Below are positions 24,601 through 34,908 of a stretch of 64,000 bases of DNA, piece by piece. Below the pieces are notes generated by a model that was not told the DNA's origin, ran no database searches, and was given only the letters and a program-made list of their open reading frames with translations. Every line of letters begins with the position of its first letter. The first letter of the stretch is position 1. The stretch covers positions 461,157-525,156 of the forward strand of contig OZ025212.1 in the NCBI GenBank assembly GCA_964019055.1, given 5' to 3'. This stretch comes from Anthopleura xanthogrammica (lineage: Eukaryota; Cnidaria; Anthozoa; Actiniaria; Actiniidae). The position numbers were made by a program, and so were the translations under genes.

Positions 24601-26909
24601 AGAGCTAGAAAAACAAAAGGAAGAACTAGAAAAAGAAATGCGGAAAGAAAAGATAGCACTCGACAAGGAAAGAAGAATGTTGGAGCGAGAAAAACTAGAG
24701 GACATTGATATGATCATCAAGAATAAGGAGGACGAGATTGAAGATTTGAAAGAAAAAGCACAGCAAGAAATAGAAGAGTTGAGAGATAGATTGGATGAGA
24801 CGGAAAGGTAAGAAATATGAATCACATAATATTATCAGCACCTCGGGTCTTCTTCTTCGGCAGGTAGCTTCGGTAGCTTTTCGAGTTCATGCGCAACCTG
24901 GAACAGCGTTTCCTTCAGCGTAAGATCGATCTTTCTTTTAAATAAAGAATTTCAAATTCTAGTAATTTTCAAGGAGCGCGCGCAAGGACCTACGCCCGCT
25001 GGTAACCACTCGTTTACACTATTCACAACACTAGGCATTCTGGGATGGATTGTATGTCTTAATACATAAATATGTCCATTTTTTCAGGGAAGTCTGCCAT
25101 TTACAAGAAAAGTTGACTATTTACACATCGATGGCTGTAAGTAAACAGATTACTGCTTGTATGTCAAATTGAATTAGTGCAACCTTTGTTTGTCTTACGA
25201 TTAGGGAGTGAGAGAAGACATTCTCCACTTATTTATCTTGATTAGAGGTGTTGTGGTAGTGAGGGGTAGTGGTAGAGGTAGTGGTAGTGAGGGGGAGTGA
25301 GAGGTAGAGGTAGTAGGTAGGTAAGAGTAGTAGTGATGATGGCTGTTATTTACCATGTTTTGTTTATTTCTGTTCAACAGAGTATGAATGTACCTAATGG
25401 TAATGATGATGAGCTGATGGCAGATGGTGAAGTAATGCAATATATGTATCAAGACGAGGTAATCTATACACCATTACAGTATACCTTCCTTCACTGTTAA
25501 CCTTGCCTTACAGACAATAGAGCAGTTTTCGTATGACTATGGAAAACTTAAGGCACGAACCGCGCCTTGCCGTGACCGTGCCGTGTATGAAAAGATTCGA
25601 CATTCAGTGCCGTGGCCGCGCCGCGCCGTAACCGTGCCACACTCATACGAAAACAGTTGTGACTGCAGCCTTTTTCACTCTGTTCTACCGCATTTATATA
25701 ACTTTCAAAATATATTAATACAATATTAATACAATATTAATACAATATTAATACAATATTAATACAATATTAATTGTATTTGTGTTTTGGATTCCAGAGT
25801 GATTTATATGGTAGTAATCTAAGCCTCACAGGATCCGTTACACCACCTCACATCACCCCTCCCCCCACGCCTGTCAACAGGTTCCTGACATCTGTCAACA
25901 ATATGAGAAAAAATCAAATAAATGTACAAATACCGCGCTACATCTTACGAGGACTGGGAAGGGATTCTTATCACGTGTTCGAAGTCAAGGTAAATGACGT
26001 CACTTTCTTTCCCCACCCACCCCTCTCACGCGTCTGTTACTGATACCTTGCCTGTTGATGTGTTCAGGTTACTATTGGAGGAGAGACATGGTCCGTGTAC
26101 AGAAGATATCGAAAATTTAGAGAATTACACAACACGATGAAAAAGAGTTACGTTGAGGTGAGGTTACATGGGTTCTTAATCCAGGGGGTCCCTTCCTCTT
26201 AGCAGTATTGTTTTGTGGAAGGGAGGGAAGGAATTAGGTTTTTTAATGTCGGAAGCGACCCTTGTGGAAAATCCAAGAGAGTACACCAGCATGTGCTGTC
26301 CGGTGTCATGGTATATCAGACAACAGCCATCTCGTGATCCTTGAAGGTTAAGAACAGTAGTGATAAAATCCAGTGCGCATTGAATTATGGGTAGTACCCA
26401 ACTTCCCTCATTTGATTGCGTCCCAAGGACCCTCAGATCAGCGCACCATAACGATGTGTTCTTTTTCAAATGCGCGCATCTGTGCGCTAATGTGTAATCT
26501 GTCATATCATATCATTAAAGTAAACTGTGTGCTGATATGTTATCAGATTGGAGAACTGGAATTCCCAAATCGACGATTCTTTGGAAACAGAGCTGAAGAG
26601 TTTGTACGAGCACGACGCGCACAGTTAGAGGTGAGTACTAACCACAGGTAACCCACACGTCTTTTGGTTTCCGTCAATCAAATTTCCAATGACAATGACA
26701 CCCTCCCCTCCCCTCAAGGTTGTTACCATAACGTGTTTTTCTTGGATTCCCAGACATACCTCAAGTCATTTATCACTCTCTGTACGAACATCGCAGACTG
26801 TCCTGTTTCACCCTACTCTGGGAGACCGCTGTCCAAACGAGACTTGTGCGACTTCGCTCCATTTTTTAAACAAGGAATATTCGAACAGACGAAACATTAC
26901 ACAAGTTGA
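12605..26909 (+). CDS. KIF16B: Kinesin-3 motor with FHA and PX domains, KIF16B homologue
   Basis: KIF16B carries early endosomes toward microtubule plus ends, binding PI3P through a PX domain. 29 exons: 12605-12651, 12784-12853, 13010-13117, 14629-14962, 15080-15149, 15496-15568, 15824-15891, 15995-16095, 16463-16579, 16754-16851, 17153-17221, 17295-17414, 17616-17735, 18741-18792, 19611-19748, 20146-20228, 21354-21421, 21698-21733, 21806-21859, 22006-22059, 22147-22209, 22634-24400, 24484-24807, 25088-25136, 25381-25458, 25798-25989, 26068-26157, 26547-26630, 26754-26909; total 4683 nt, 1560 aa, in frame throughout. Motor 1-362 ([22 protein letters not shown]), FHA about 430-556, coiled coil about 580-1370 mostly in one 1767-nt exon, PX about 1430-1545 with the basic-aromatic RRYRKF motif. 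Longer than human KIF16B (about 1300 aa), mainly in the coiled coil. A polyadenylation signal lies at 26967. Confidence 0.95.
14200..14400. repeat. G-rich low-complexity intron segment
   Basis: Runs of GGGAGGGG and GGGGTGGGGG around 14217-14240 and 14345-14400, in the large intron before the fourth exon of KIF16B. Nothing else is recognisable in this 1.5-kb intron. Confidence 0.6.
16105..16335. repeat. CATC/CATT short tandem repeat
   Basis: Degenerate CATCCATT / TCATTTGTCC repeats filling much of a KIF16B intron, with a smaller CATCTATC run at 16590-16612. Confidence 0.75.
16616..16692. repeat. 16-bp tandem repeat, about 4.5 copies
   Basis: Repeats of TCATTGGTAATGTTGT with one ATATT variant, in the KIF16B intron before exon 16754. 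Confidence 0.9.
16905..17095. repeat. CAT/CAG trinucleotide-rich intron
   Basis: CAGCAGCAGCAGCATCAGCA followed by CATCATCAT and ACTACTACC runs in a KIF16B intron. Open frames here are poly-S, poly-H and poly-I only. Confidence 0.85.
17750..17975. repeat. Diverged minisatellite, about 45-60 bp unit, 4-5 copies
   Basis: Recurring core ACGCTGGGTACCCCTCAAAG followed by TAAAA and an A-rich tail, then ATCGTAACGG-like sequence. Copies begin near 17773, 17810, 17855, 17900 and 17945. Located in the 1-kb KIF16B intron before exon 18741. Confidence 0.75.
20492..20702. mobile_element. MITE-like element, family J
   Basis: Ends ATGGTGGTAGATTTCGCGTG and CATGCGAAATCTACCAT are inverted repeats. An internal hairpin (GGAAGCCA / TGGCTTCC) lies at about 20580-20614. 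In a KIF16B intron. Confidence 0.8.
25708..25775. repeat. 11-bp tandem repeat (AATATTAATAC)n
   Basis: About six copies directly upstream of the acceptor of KIF16B exon 25798. Confidence 0.9.
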
Positions 26910-27433
26910 TCGATATTTTATGAACTATTTTATGCATTCAAAATATAGGTGTATATAAAATCACGAAATAAATTATTTGCTGACGCAACAGAATTAAAAT
27001 GTAGCGTTGCGTGACTTCACTATTAGTCACGCAAGGTCATAGTGTGTTTGTAACACAATTCCAGTTTGCCAACCTATGCTGTCTGTATAGTGAATATGAT
27101 ATTTTTGTGGAAGCTTTGTTGCAGTACACGTTAATGTATCTACGTTTTTATAAAAGGAACATTGTATTCTACCAAAATGCTCTTATCCTTACAGCATCCA
27201 TAGATATCTCGAAAACATACCTGAAAATGAATCAAATATTGCTCGTATTTTACATAGAATATATGATAATTCTGAAATTTTACATAAATAAATAAAGTAG
27301 AAAGAAAGAAAATCTTTGAATAACGGCGTTTAAATTGCGCGCTCACCATTCGTCTTTCGTATCCTATAGTATTACATGTTATCAAAGACTCGGGTTGTTT
27401 CCTGTTGACTGTTTGCCATAGCAGTCACAAGGA

Positions 27434-27680
27434 AACCGTTCACATGAAGGAAGCGTGACCCTAAGCTTAGGGACACGTCTCTCCTTTTCCTTCCCCAGGA
27501 GACACCAAAACAAAGAGAGTTAGTCCTAGCAGTATAGGGTCATCCTACCTTATGAGAGACCGTTCACATGAAGGAAAGACGACCCTGGTGCTAGGGACAA
27601 GTCTTTTGTTTTCATTCTCCAGGGGACACCAAAACAAAGAGTTAGCCCTAGCAGTATAGGGTCACCCTACCTTTATCAGG
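27434..27680. repeat. Two-copy tandem duplication, period about 125 bp
   Basis: Both copies begin ACCGTTCACATGAAGGAA, carry GACACCAAAACAAAGAG and end with AGCAGTATAGGGTCA(T/C)CCTACCTT. About 85% alike by eye. Confidence 0.9.
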
Positions 27681-27728
27681 TAGTCTGTCACTCTTCGATA
27701 ACTAAATGCAACCTGTTCACCTTCGTAT

Positions 27729-27890
27729 AGAGGCTTTGCACCATCACGTTATAGCAGCCATGACAAGAGCCACAATAGAGCCCTTTTCTCCTGAGAAACT
27801 GAATTCTTTCTCATGTAAATCATATTAGACCACATTCTATTGTTCCTGCTTCCTGTCATGGCTGCCATCACGTGATGGTGCAAAGCCTCT
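27729..27890. mobile_element. MITE-like element with TA-flanked inverted ends, family C
   Basis: Left end AGAGGCTTTGCACCATCACG and right end CGTGATGGTGCAAAGCCTCT are perfect inverted repeats; pairing continues with GCAGCCATGACA / TGTCATGGCTGC. Both ends abut TA, as expected of Tc1/mariner-derived MITEs. Noncoding, about 160 bp. Confidence 0.9.
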
Positions 27891-28017
27891 ACAACACAGA
27901 TTATATTCATGCAGCATACTTTGCGCGCCAAGAAGCATAATCCTTTTTTACTCTAGTACTACTTCTTGTACGTTTAAAAGATAAGATGAATAAAATAAAC
28001 TAACAAATGTGAAATGA

Positions 28018-28150
28018 CTGCCGTGTGGTTAAGTGGTTCCTAGTCCCACGCTACCAGTATGATTCGCGTAGACCTGGGTTCAAGTGCTATCGATTATCAA
28101 AGGGTTATCTCCGTATGTCTTGAACTCACGAAATGCCAACCGCAATGAAT
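28018..28150 (+). mobile_element. tRNA-derived SINE, copy 1
   Basis: A-box-like TGGTTAAGTGG at about 28028 and B-box GGGTTCAAGTGC at about 28076, with tRNA-like spacing. It shares GACCTGGGTTCAAGTGCTA with the SINE at 36973. The cloverleaf is degenerate, so this is not a functional tRNA gene. Confidence 0.7.
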
Positions 28151-28702
28151 AATACATCATTACAAAACATCCGTTCACTCTTCTGTCATCAATTATTCAT
28201 TTCAAATGCCTTGTAAAAATTACTTTATCGAAATCCAAGACGTATTTTATATAAATCTTGTTATTTTATTAGACTTATCCATAAAGAAAATCTCGAACCT
28301 CATCAGTTGTTCCTACATTTTTCAATCCCTTAAAGCTCTTAGGGACATTTTTCTTTATCTCTAGTTTTTTGCCGAGAGTCTAGAAAAGCTGTCTGGGAAA
28401 GATAAAGGAGACCGAGCCCTTGAACTAAATTTGCGCGCGACAAAACAACATTAATACATCGCCTGTTTTGAAGATGATATTAGAAGGAATCACTTTGATG
28501 GTACAGAGAAGCTGTTTTCAACGCGCGGTTACCATTTGATTTGGTTAATGAAAACAAATCTAAATGTATGTGTTAGGGTTAAGGATGTGGGGCAATTATT
28601 TCATTGGTCAGGGCTTTAAGATCCCCATCACAAGGCTGTTGTCTGGATAGCAGTGATGCTTGATCCAAAAGATGTCAAAATAACCGACATCTTTCACAAT
28701 AG

Positions 28703-28850
28703 CCAATCACAATTGCGTCGTGTGTATAAAGATTTACTACAAGGGAAGTCAATGCTAAAGGCAAGATCGTAGCGGAATCTCACTAGACTATCATCTTATA
28801 ACCAAGAGCTGTGATCCTGTTTTTCACCTCTAGTCTTGTGTTTCTGTAAG
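28703..28850 (+). promoter_or_regulatory. Putative promoter and 5' UTR exon of small heat-shock gene 1
   Basis: CCAAT at 28703, TATAAA at 28725-28730, then about 115 nt ending in a good donor (TTTCT|GTAAGT at 28845/28846). A matching acceptor (CTCTTTTAAG) ends at 29323, just upstream of the coding exon. So transcription likely starts near 28755 and a 478-bp 5' UTR intron is removed. No convincing heat-shock element was seen close to the TATA box. Inference from sequence signals only. Confidence 0.5.
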
Positions 28851-29436
28851 TATTAAGGTGTGTCTCCTTGTCTGGTAATTGTAAATTAGAAGCTCTTAAC
28901 CGACAAATCCCGAATGATAGTATGCCTAGTGTAGATAGGGAGAGTAGGCGTGAGAATGAAGGTCTTCAAGCGCCCATCAAACCAGCCATATTCCATAAAA
29001 GCATCGCCGTTTAGGCTATATTTTATCTTAGCCATACCATATATAGAAAACAAGTAGATTGATGAACCATTTAATAAAACAACATGACTCTAAGATCACA
29101 GTTGGCGATTTTATATACCATCATTTTTGATCAAATGTTTTTAGTGTCGTCCAATTGATCTAAGTGGAGAGTAGTAGTGTATTGTAACCATCTAAAAGGT
29201 CAGTTCAATGAACCTTCTCCAGACGTTTCTTTGGCTTATGCCATACTGACAAGACTAGTCGGTGCTACGGCATTCAAAGAATGATATTGATACTTATGAA
29301 TGATAGATATTTTCTCTTTTAAGGTTGAAGAAGAGTTGACTTACGAGGGCATTCAAGCTACCGGAGTGTAAGCTGGGTCTAACTGTCTTTTGCTTCGAGT
29401 GGGCCCCGCCAAACCTACACAAGCTCGTTCTCCAAG

Positions 29437-30033
29437 ATGGACGCAGATAAGATTCTTATAGCAACATTCGAGGTTAAAAACTACAAGCCCAATGAAATAT
29501 CCCTCAAGGTGGAAGATGGTAAAATAAGAGTTGACGGAAAACATTTCTCTGAAGGAGAGTACGGAACAGAATCAAGCGAGTTCCATCGAACGTACGTGCT
29601 ACCAGAAAGTGTGGAACCCTCATCTGTCTCTTCTCGTATCTCTGCAGATGGAGTTCTTTACATAGAAGCTTATAAAACCCCACCAAAAGAAACTGAAGTG
29701 GCTCTAGTAGGATCTTCTCCAACGTCTGGGGACGTGGCGAAGATAGATGATAAGAAATTCACAGTGACCTTAGATGTGAGCAGTTTTTCACCAGAGGAAG
29801 TTGTAGTCAAGGTTTTAAACAATGAACTGACAGTCAGGGCTCGGCATGAATCAGAATCACATGGGCATTTTACTTCACGACAATTCAACCGCCATTTTGT
29901 CCTTCCTAAAGATGTTGACATGGATTCTGTCGTGTCAAAATTGGGCAAAGATGGAAGACTTCACATCGAAGCTACGAGGAGAGCACAGCCTCAGGCATCT
30001 GAGAGGAAGGTCAAAATCGTTATGGATGAGTAG
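29437..30033 (+). CDS. Small heat-shock protein with two alpha-crystallin domains
   Basis: ATP-independent holdase chaperone of the HSP20 family. 198 aa, no intron in the coding region. Two alpha-crystallin domains in tandem: about residues 3-83 and 96-184. Each has the paired core pattern, F-VKNYKPNEISLKVEDGKI in the first and the SFSPEEVVVKVLNNELTVRA region in the second. Each has a histidine-rich strand (SEFHRTYVLPE, RQFNRHFVLPK) and ends with a GVLYIEA / GRLHIEA strand. There is no N-terminal extension and no IxI tail. Most family members have a single domain; two-domain forms are known from some invertebrates. Polyadenylation signal at 30528. Convergent with its paralogue at 31631. Confidence 0.95.
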   Translation: MDADKILIATFEVKNYKPNEISLKVEDGKIRVDGKHFSEGEYGTESSEFHRTYVLPESVEPSSVSSRISADGVLYIEAYKTPPKETEVALVGSSPTSGDVAKIDDKKFTVTLDVSSFSPEEVVVKVLNNELTVRARHESESHGHFTSRQFNRHFVLPKDVDMDSVVSKLGKDGRLHIEATRRAQPQASERKVKIVMDE

Positions 30034-30039
30034 GAAGAA

Positions 30040-31630
30040 GGATATCTTTTAAAGATAAAAATATTACGAACAAGAAACAGAAAATAATTACAAAAACTAG
30101 CTTATTAAAACGATGAAACTTTCCCAGTAAAACTTAGACAAAACTGTCATCAAGGTAGGACTATAGTACTTCTGGTTTATTTTGGAATGTAAAATCGAGA
30201 TTCTAATAATATTCTTCATGTTCTGGTGTGTAAAATTATTCGTTTCATCAAGGCAATTTACTTCGATCATCGCTCATCATGAGATACAGTAAACAGCCGT
30301 ACAAACTCACTGTTTATCAAATTAACAGGGCGTGAGACCAACAAGTTATCCTTCAAAGTAAACTCGGTACTTAAAAGAGTAAACAACTCCAACATTGAGG
30401 TTACCAGCAAAAAAAATAACCACAAAAAACACACACAAACCCTCATCAAACAGTGGGATTGTAGAGCTGTTATGAAGATAAAATGTTAATTTTAGGTTTT
30501 ATCCTACTGGGAAAAACAAATATGATTAATAAAGATAAAAGTAAGACTTTTGATGTCGTTCTTATTGGAGTTGATTTTGAGTTTGAGATTCATATCTGGG
30601 ACTAATATATATGCAGACATTTAAATCTTAAGAAGTCCATTTCAATTTATGAATTTTGCGGAATGTGTTGTTTGTGCATTGAAATCGTGTTTTAAATACA
30701 AACAGAAGTGATTACCCGAGGCGTACGATTAAAGACCAAAGACTATTTCCCCGCACCAAATCATTAATGCAGTTTTACGGCGCGCGCACCATTTTCCGGT
30801 CAAAGGCCTTAATTAACCGCAAGTACTGAGTAAAGTACGAGGATGAAAAGCTTTGAGTTGAATAATGAGTGTCTTCTTTTTTAATAAACCTGCTCACTCA
30901 ACCAATAAGCGATTTTATTGCCAGAGGAAAGGAACTGTCGCGACGGTGACATTTTGATGACATGCTCTACTTAAAACCATTTTTATGGCTCTGATAATTT
31001 GGCGGGAAAACGGCTCAGATTTAGCCAGCGCTTTCAACCCCCGCTGTCGAAACCTTCGAACAAACAGAGCAAGAATGCACTATTTTAATTACAGAGAGAT
31101 GTTAGGTTTTCTAGAAAGTTCTCTCGTAATCCTACGTGCTCCGTTGAACAACAGTCCTCGAAACTAATTCACATTTCATGTATGAAAGCTGTTGCATGAT
31201 ACCTCCTGGAACAGACGGTCAAAGGGTCAAAGTAGGAGTGAATTCAATGTTATTCTGGCTAACACTAGTAACAGTTATCATACAAATACCAATACAACAA
31301 CACTTATTCATTCCTTAATAGTATATTACTCTGATGTAATTGGTTTCAAATTAATATCAATTAAAGATTACTACTTATTATTACAAATAATGCAGTTGAC
31401 AGTGCACTTAACACTTCATTAGACTGTGATAATTATGCTTCATTGTACCGTAAAACCATTAATACTAACTTACAGTTTAATTGCACATTGTCACTTAAGA
31501 ATAATCAATTACCCTTGTGATGGTATTGTTTTTTTTAATATTATATTCTATCGCGATGCTACATCTGCGATATTGTTCTCCTGTGTCCACTGATTCATAC
31601 CATATCATTACTTATTCTAACCCTTCAATA
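30040..31630. other. Intergenic region between the two convergent small heat-shock genes
   Basis: 3' UTRs of both genes and AT-rich spacer. Short open frames at 30985 and 31192 have no recognisable domain. No repeat family recognised. Confidence 0.6.
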
Positions 31631-32221
31631 TTAGTCCCTAATGATCTTTAACTGCCTTTCTCTGTTCGAAGGTAGCTGTTCTAGTCTCGGTGCTTCGATA
31701 TGTAGTTGTCCTTGTTTGTCAATTCGAGACACTACATTCGCCATGTTCACGTCTTTGGGCAGCAGAAAGTGACGGTGAAACTGTCGAGAGCTCGACATTC
31801 CTCCTTCTTGCTTCTCACGTACAGCATGAACTGATAGTTCATTCCCTTTCACTTTGACTTGCACTTCGTCTGGTGAAAATTCACTAACATTTAGAGTCAC
31901 AGCAAATTTCTTGTCGTCGGTCCTAGAAACATCCTGTGAGGAACACCCCAGGAGAGCGATATCTAGATCCTTGGGGGGAGTCTTGTATGCTTCAATATGA
32001 AGAACACCATCATGTGTTATACGCGATGAAACCGAGGAGGGCTCGAGTCCTTCAGGCAGCGAGAACACCCTGTGAAATTCACTTGTCTCAGATCCATATT
32101 TTCCCTCTGAATGATGCTTCCCATCCACGTAAATTTTTCGATTTTCCACACGAAGTGAAATTTCCTCCGGCCTGTAGTTGGTCACATCTAGTGTTGTAAT
32201 GAGTGTCTTGCCGTTGCTCAT
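31631..32221 (-). CDS. Small heat-shock protein with two alpha-crystallin domains, paralogue
   Basis: 196 aa, intronless, same architecture as the gene at 29437: first alpha-crystallin domain about residues 3-82, second about 94-182, linked by a short polar spacer (SSQDVSRTDDKKF region). Roughly 60% identical by eye to the other copy over both domains, with the same SEFHR and RQFHRHFLLPKDV motifs. Opposite orientation, tail-to-tail, separated by 1.6 kb. It has its own TATA box and heat-shock elements upstream, unlike the partner, so stress induction is plausible here. Confidence 0.95.
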   Translation of the reverse strand: MSNGKTLITTLDVTNYRPEEISLRVENRKIYVDGKHHSEGKYGSETSEFHRVFSLPEGLEPSSVSSRITHDGVLHIEAYKTPPKDLDIALLGCSSQDVSRTDDKKFAVTLNVSEFSPDEVQVKVKGNELSVHAVREKQEGGMSSSRQFHRHFLLPKDVNMANVVSRIDKQGQLHIEAPRLEQLPSNRERQLKIIRD

Positions 32222-32306
32222 GGTGAAGTTTCGTCTCTCTCAGCTCTCCAACAAATATTCACTCCTTTAGCCTGATCAGTAGTCTCGATTCAACTAGGGC
32301 GTGATG

Positions 32307-32335
32307 TATTTATACTCAGTGTCAGATTTCTAGAA
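32307..32335 (-). promoter_or_regulatory. TATA box and heat-shock element of small heat-shock gene 2
   Basis: On the minus strand TATAAATA lies at 32314-32307, about 85 bp upstream of the ATG. Just upstream of it, TTCTAGAA at 32335-32328 is a core inverted heat-shock element (TTCnnGAA). Further upstream, 32459-32500 holds TTCGAGAA and several TTC/GAA half-sites. This layout is typical of heat-inducible genes. Confidence 0.7.
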
Positions 32336-33261
32336 CACTACCTCACTTAATGCTAAATATGCCAATCAATAATACTATATTTGTCTAGTATTATCATCAA
32401 TACTATTATGACCAATTGTCCGGGATAATTTATGACTGACATTCACATTAAAATGTAACGTTCCAGAGGTTTTTCAAGATGTTTTCCTGTTCGAGAATAA
32501 GAGTGAATATTCGTATAATCAACTCATCGCTAAATAAGGTTGAAGATGCACGGAAGCTCTTGTCAAGTGGATTCCAGACATCGTTAGAGTAACTCACTAA
32601 TGTAACAATCTGGTCTAAATCTGGCCTAAATCTGGCCAACACGAGGAATATTTATGCCTTCAATATAACACACCCAGCTAAGCAAACTGGTCCAATACAA
32701 CTTGGTCTTTCATTCAATTGAAAATTTAAGCTAAATCTTAAATGAATTGTAAAAAAAAATTAAACCATTTTCGTTGACGAAGCTTTTAGACCAGCCATGA
32801 ACCTTCAACCTGCCTACAATGACAGGCGACGATGAATGAAAACCTTGCTACCAATCCCAGAGAAAAAATGCTTAATCAAATCTATAGTTAAGCATGCATA
32901 ATATTGGTGTTTTTTCTGTGATATCTGTTCATGGAATATCGGATTCAGTATATCATGTATATATATATATATGTCATGGAATGTTACTGTGCATGATCAA
33001 CGCTCAATCACACCCAATATTACTGATCTAAGGTGTGGCAGATATAATATCGAGACAAGAGATGAAAAGATAAAAAGACAACCTATTGTAATTCTTAACC
33101 TTTATACGAATAATACTGATAACCTTTTTTGTCTATGACAGTAGATATGTGTTGTGTCTATTACTCTAGTCTACTGGAATAATGAGGACATAATATATCA
33201 AAGATGATAGAGAGAGGAAAAAACAGAAATGTGAAACAACTATGGGAATATTATCTAATAA

Positions 33262-33455
33262 GGATTATAATGATAATAATAATAATAATGAAAATAACAA
33301 CAATAACAATGATGATGATGGTGATAATGATAATAATGATGATGATAATAATAATAATGATGATAATGATAATGATGATAATGATAGTAATGATAATGAT
33401 AATATGGATGATAATAATGATTTTATTAATGATGATGATGATGATGATAATCTAA
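33262..33455. repeat. GATAAT/GATGAT microsatellite
   Basis: Long GATAATAAT and GATGATGAT tract; the overlapping frames are poly-N/D or poly-M/I and are not genes. Confidence 0.9.
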
Positions 33456-34123
33456 ATAAAGATCCAAGATGGCATTAATAATGACGAAAGCTATCCAATC
33501 TAAAAATAATAAATAAATAAATACTAATATAATATCCATAATAAACTGAATCATTGATATGTTTTAAGATGCATAATTTATTGAAAACAGATTTCTAGCT
33601 TGATTTTAAAATCTCGATATTTGAATAAAATAAATATGATACCGTTATATATAATTGACATCGCTTCTAAAGAAAATAAACAATATACATCATCTTCTAT
33701 GATATCATTTACATCATGAACTTACCAAAAGCATAACAACCTAAGGAATAACTTTACAAAAATTGTACAAAAAAACTACAAAGCCAAAGAAAATTATTTT
33801 CTTATATTCCCGCTATAAAACAAATTATTCCTGTATTAGATTAGAGCAAAAATCTTGTGTTTTGTACATCTTGTCCTTCTTGTTATTATTTATACTAACA
33901 TTAAAAATCTGTTATGGGGAAATCTTGGCAAGTGAAATTAAATATTTATTCAAGTAATGACTAGATTTCTACTTATCTTCAGTCCTGAAGAGGAATTTCT
34001 ATTTTTGGGAACTGTGATATCACATCTTATGGTCTGAAAGATAACAATGACTGTTATGATCTTGAACTGTTATATACTTCTTAGACACACATGGGTGAGA
34101 CTTGCAAAGTACCTTGTCTTGGT

Positions 34124-34383
34124 TTAATCTGTGAGTTAGCCGTGCCTTGACTTAGATCAGCCCAGAGGTTGTTTCAGGGCTCAATCTGTGAGTTAGCAAT
34201 GCCCTGACTTAGATCAGCCCAGAGGTTGTTTCAGGGTTCGATCTCTAAGTTAGCCATGCCCTGACTTAGATCAGCTCAGAGGTTGTTTCAGGGTCGATCT
34301 CTAAGTTAGCCATGCCCTGACTTAGATCTGCCCAGAGGTTGTTTCAGGGTTTGATCTCTAAGTTAGCCATGCCCTGACTTACA
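34124..34383. repeat. 57-bp tandem repeat, five copies
   Basis: The unit carries AGTTAGCCATGCCCTGACTT then AGATCAGCCCAGAGGTTGTT and TCAGGG. AGTTAGC recurs at 34134, 34191, 34248, 34304 and 34361. Confidence 0.95.
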
Positions 34384-34908
34384 ATAAATTTCGCCCCGAA
34401 GTTGTTTTAGGATATTGATGAAATTTGAACCACTATGTCTCTTGACAGTAGTACAATTATTATACAAACTTTTTTGTTCTGTGATCTATATAAGAATATA
34501 TTAGTGTCAAGTCTTACTTGCAAACAGAGTAATAATAATCAAGGGAATGAATAGACCTTTTTCAAATTCGTAAAATACTGCTCTGTTCCTTGACAACAGA
34601 TTCATTTATGCTTGCAGGGTTAGCTTCGATTTTGTGTAGAGTATTCATGAATGTGTTCAGTGGAATTTCAAAGTATTCCTATTGTTGAAGTTGTGCATCC
34701 TTTTCTTGACAGTTGGTATTTGGGAATATTTTGGGAATATTTTGGCATTGAAATGAGGTTAACCCTGTGTAAATGAGCCTGTATTCAATGAGCACAGATG
34801 TATTTTATGAATTGGAAAAAGGCTGGTATATATTACTAACACATGTGTCATATAGGGACAACATTCAGCGACACAGTCTTCAAGGAAACTGATTATAAGA
34901 ACATGAAC

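Larger units (their letters stand above)
26910..28700. other. Intergenic region between KIF16B and the first small heat-shock gene
   Basis: Contains the KIF16B 3' UTR with polyadenylation signals at 26967 and about 27287, a tandem duplication at 27434-27680, a MITE at 27729-27890 and a SINE at 28018-28150. No coding sequence recognised. Confidence 0.7.
32340..34900. other. Intergenic region between small heat-shock gene 2 and STYX
   Basis: Holds the distal promoter of the heat-shock gene, a GAT/AAT-rich microsatellite at 33262-33455 and a 57-bp tandem repeat at 34124-34383. No gene recognised. The rest is AT-rich. Confidence 0.65.

Noticed and set aside
28018..28095. Possible tRNA gene
   Set aside because: A and B boxes are present but the acceptor and anticodon stems do not pair; fits a SINE head.
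33204..33478. Poly-Met/Ile and poly-Asn/Asp frames
   Set aside because: Pure microsatellite translation in two frames of the same DNA.
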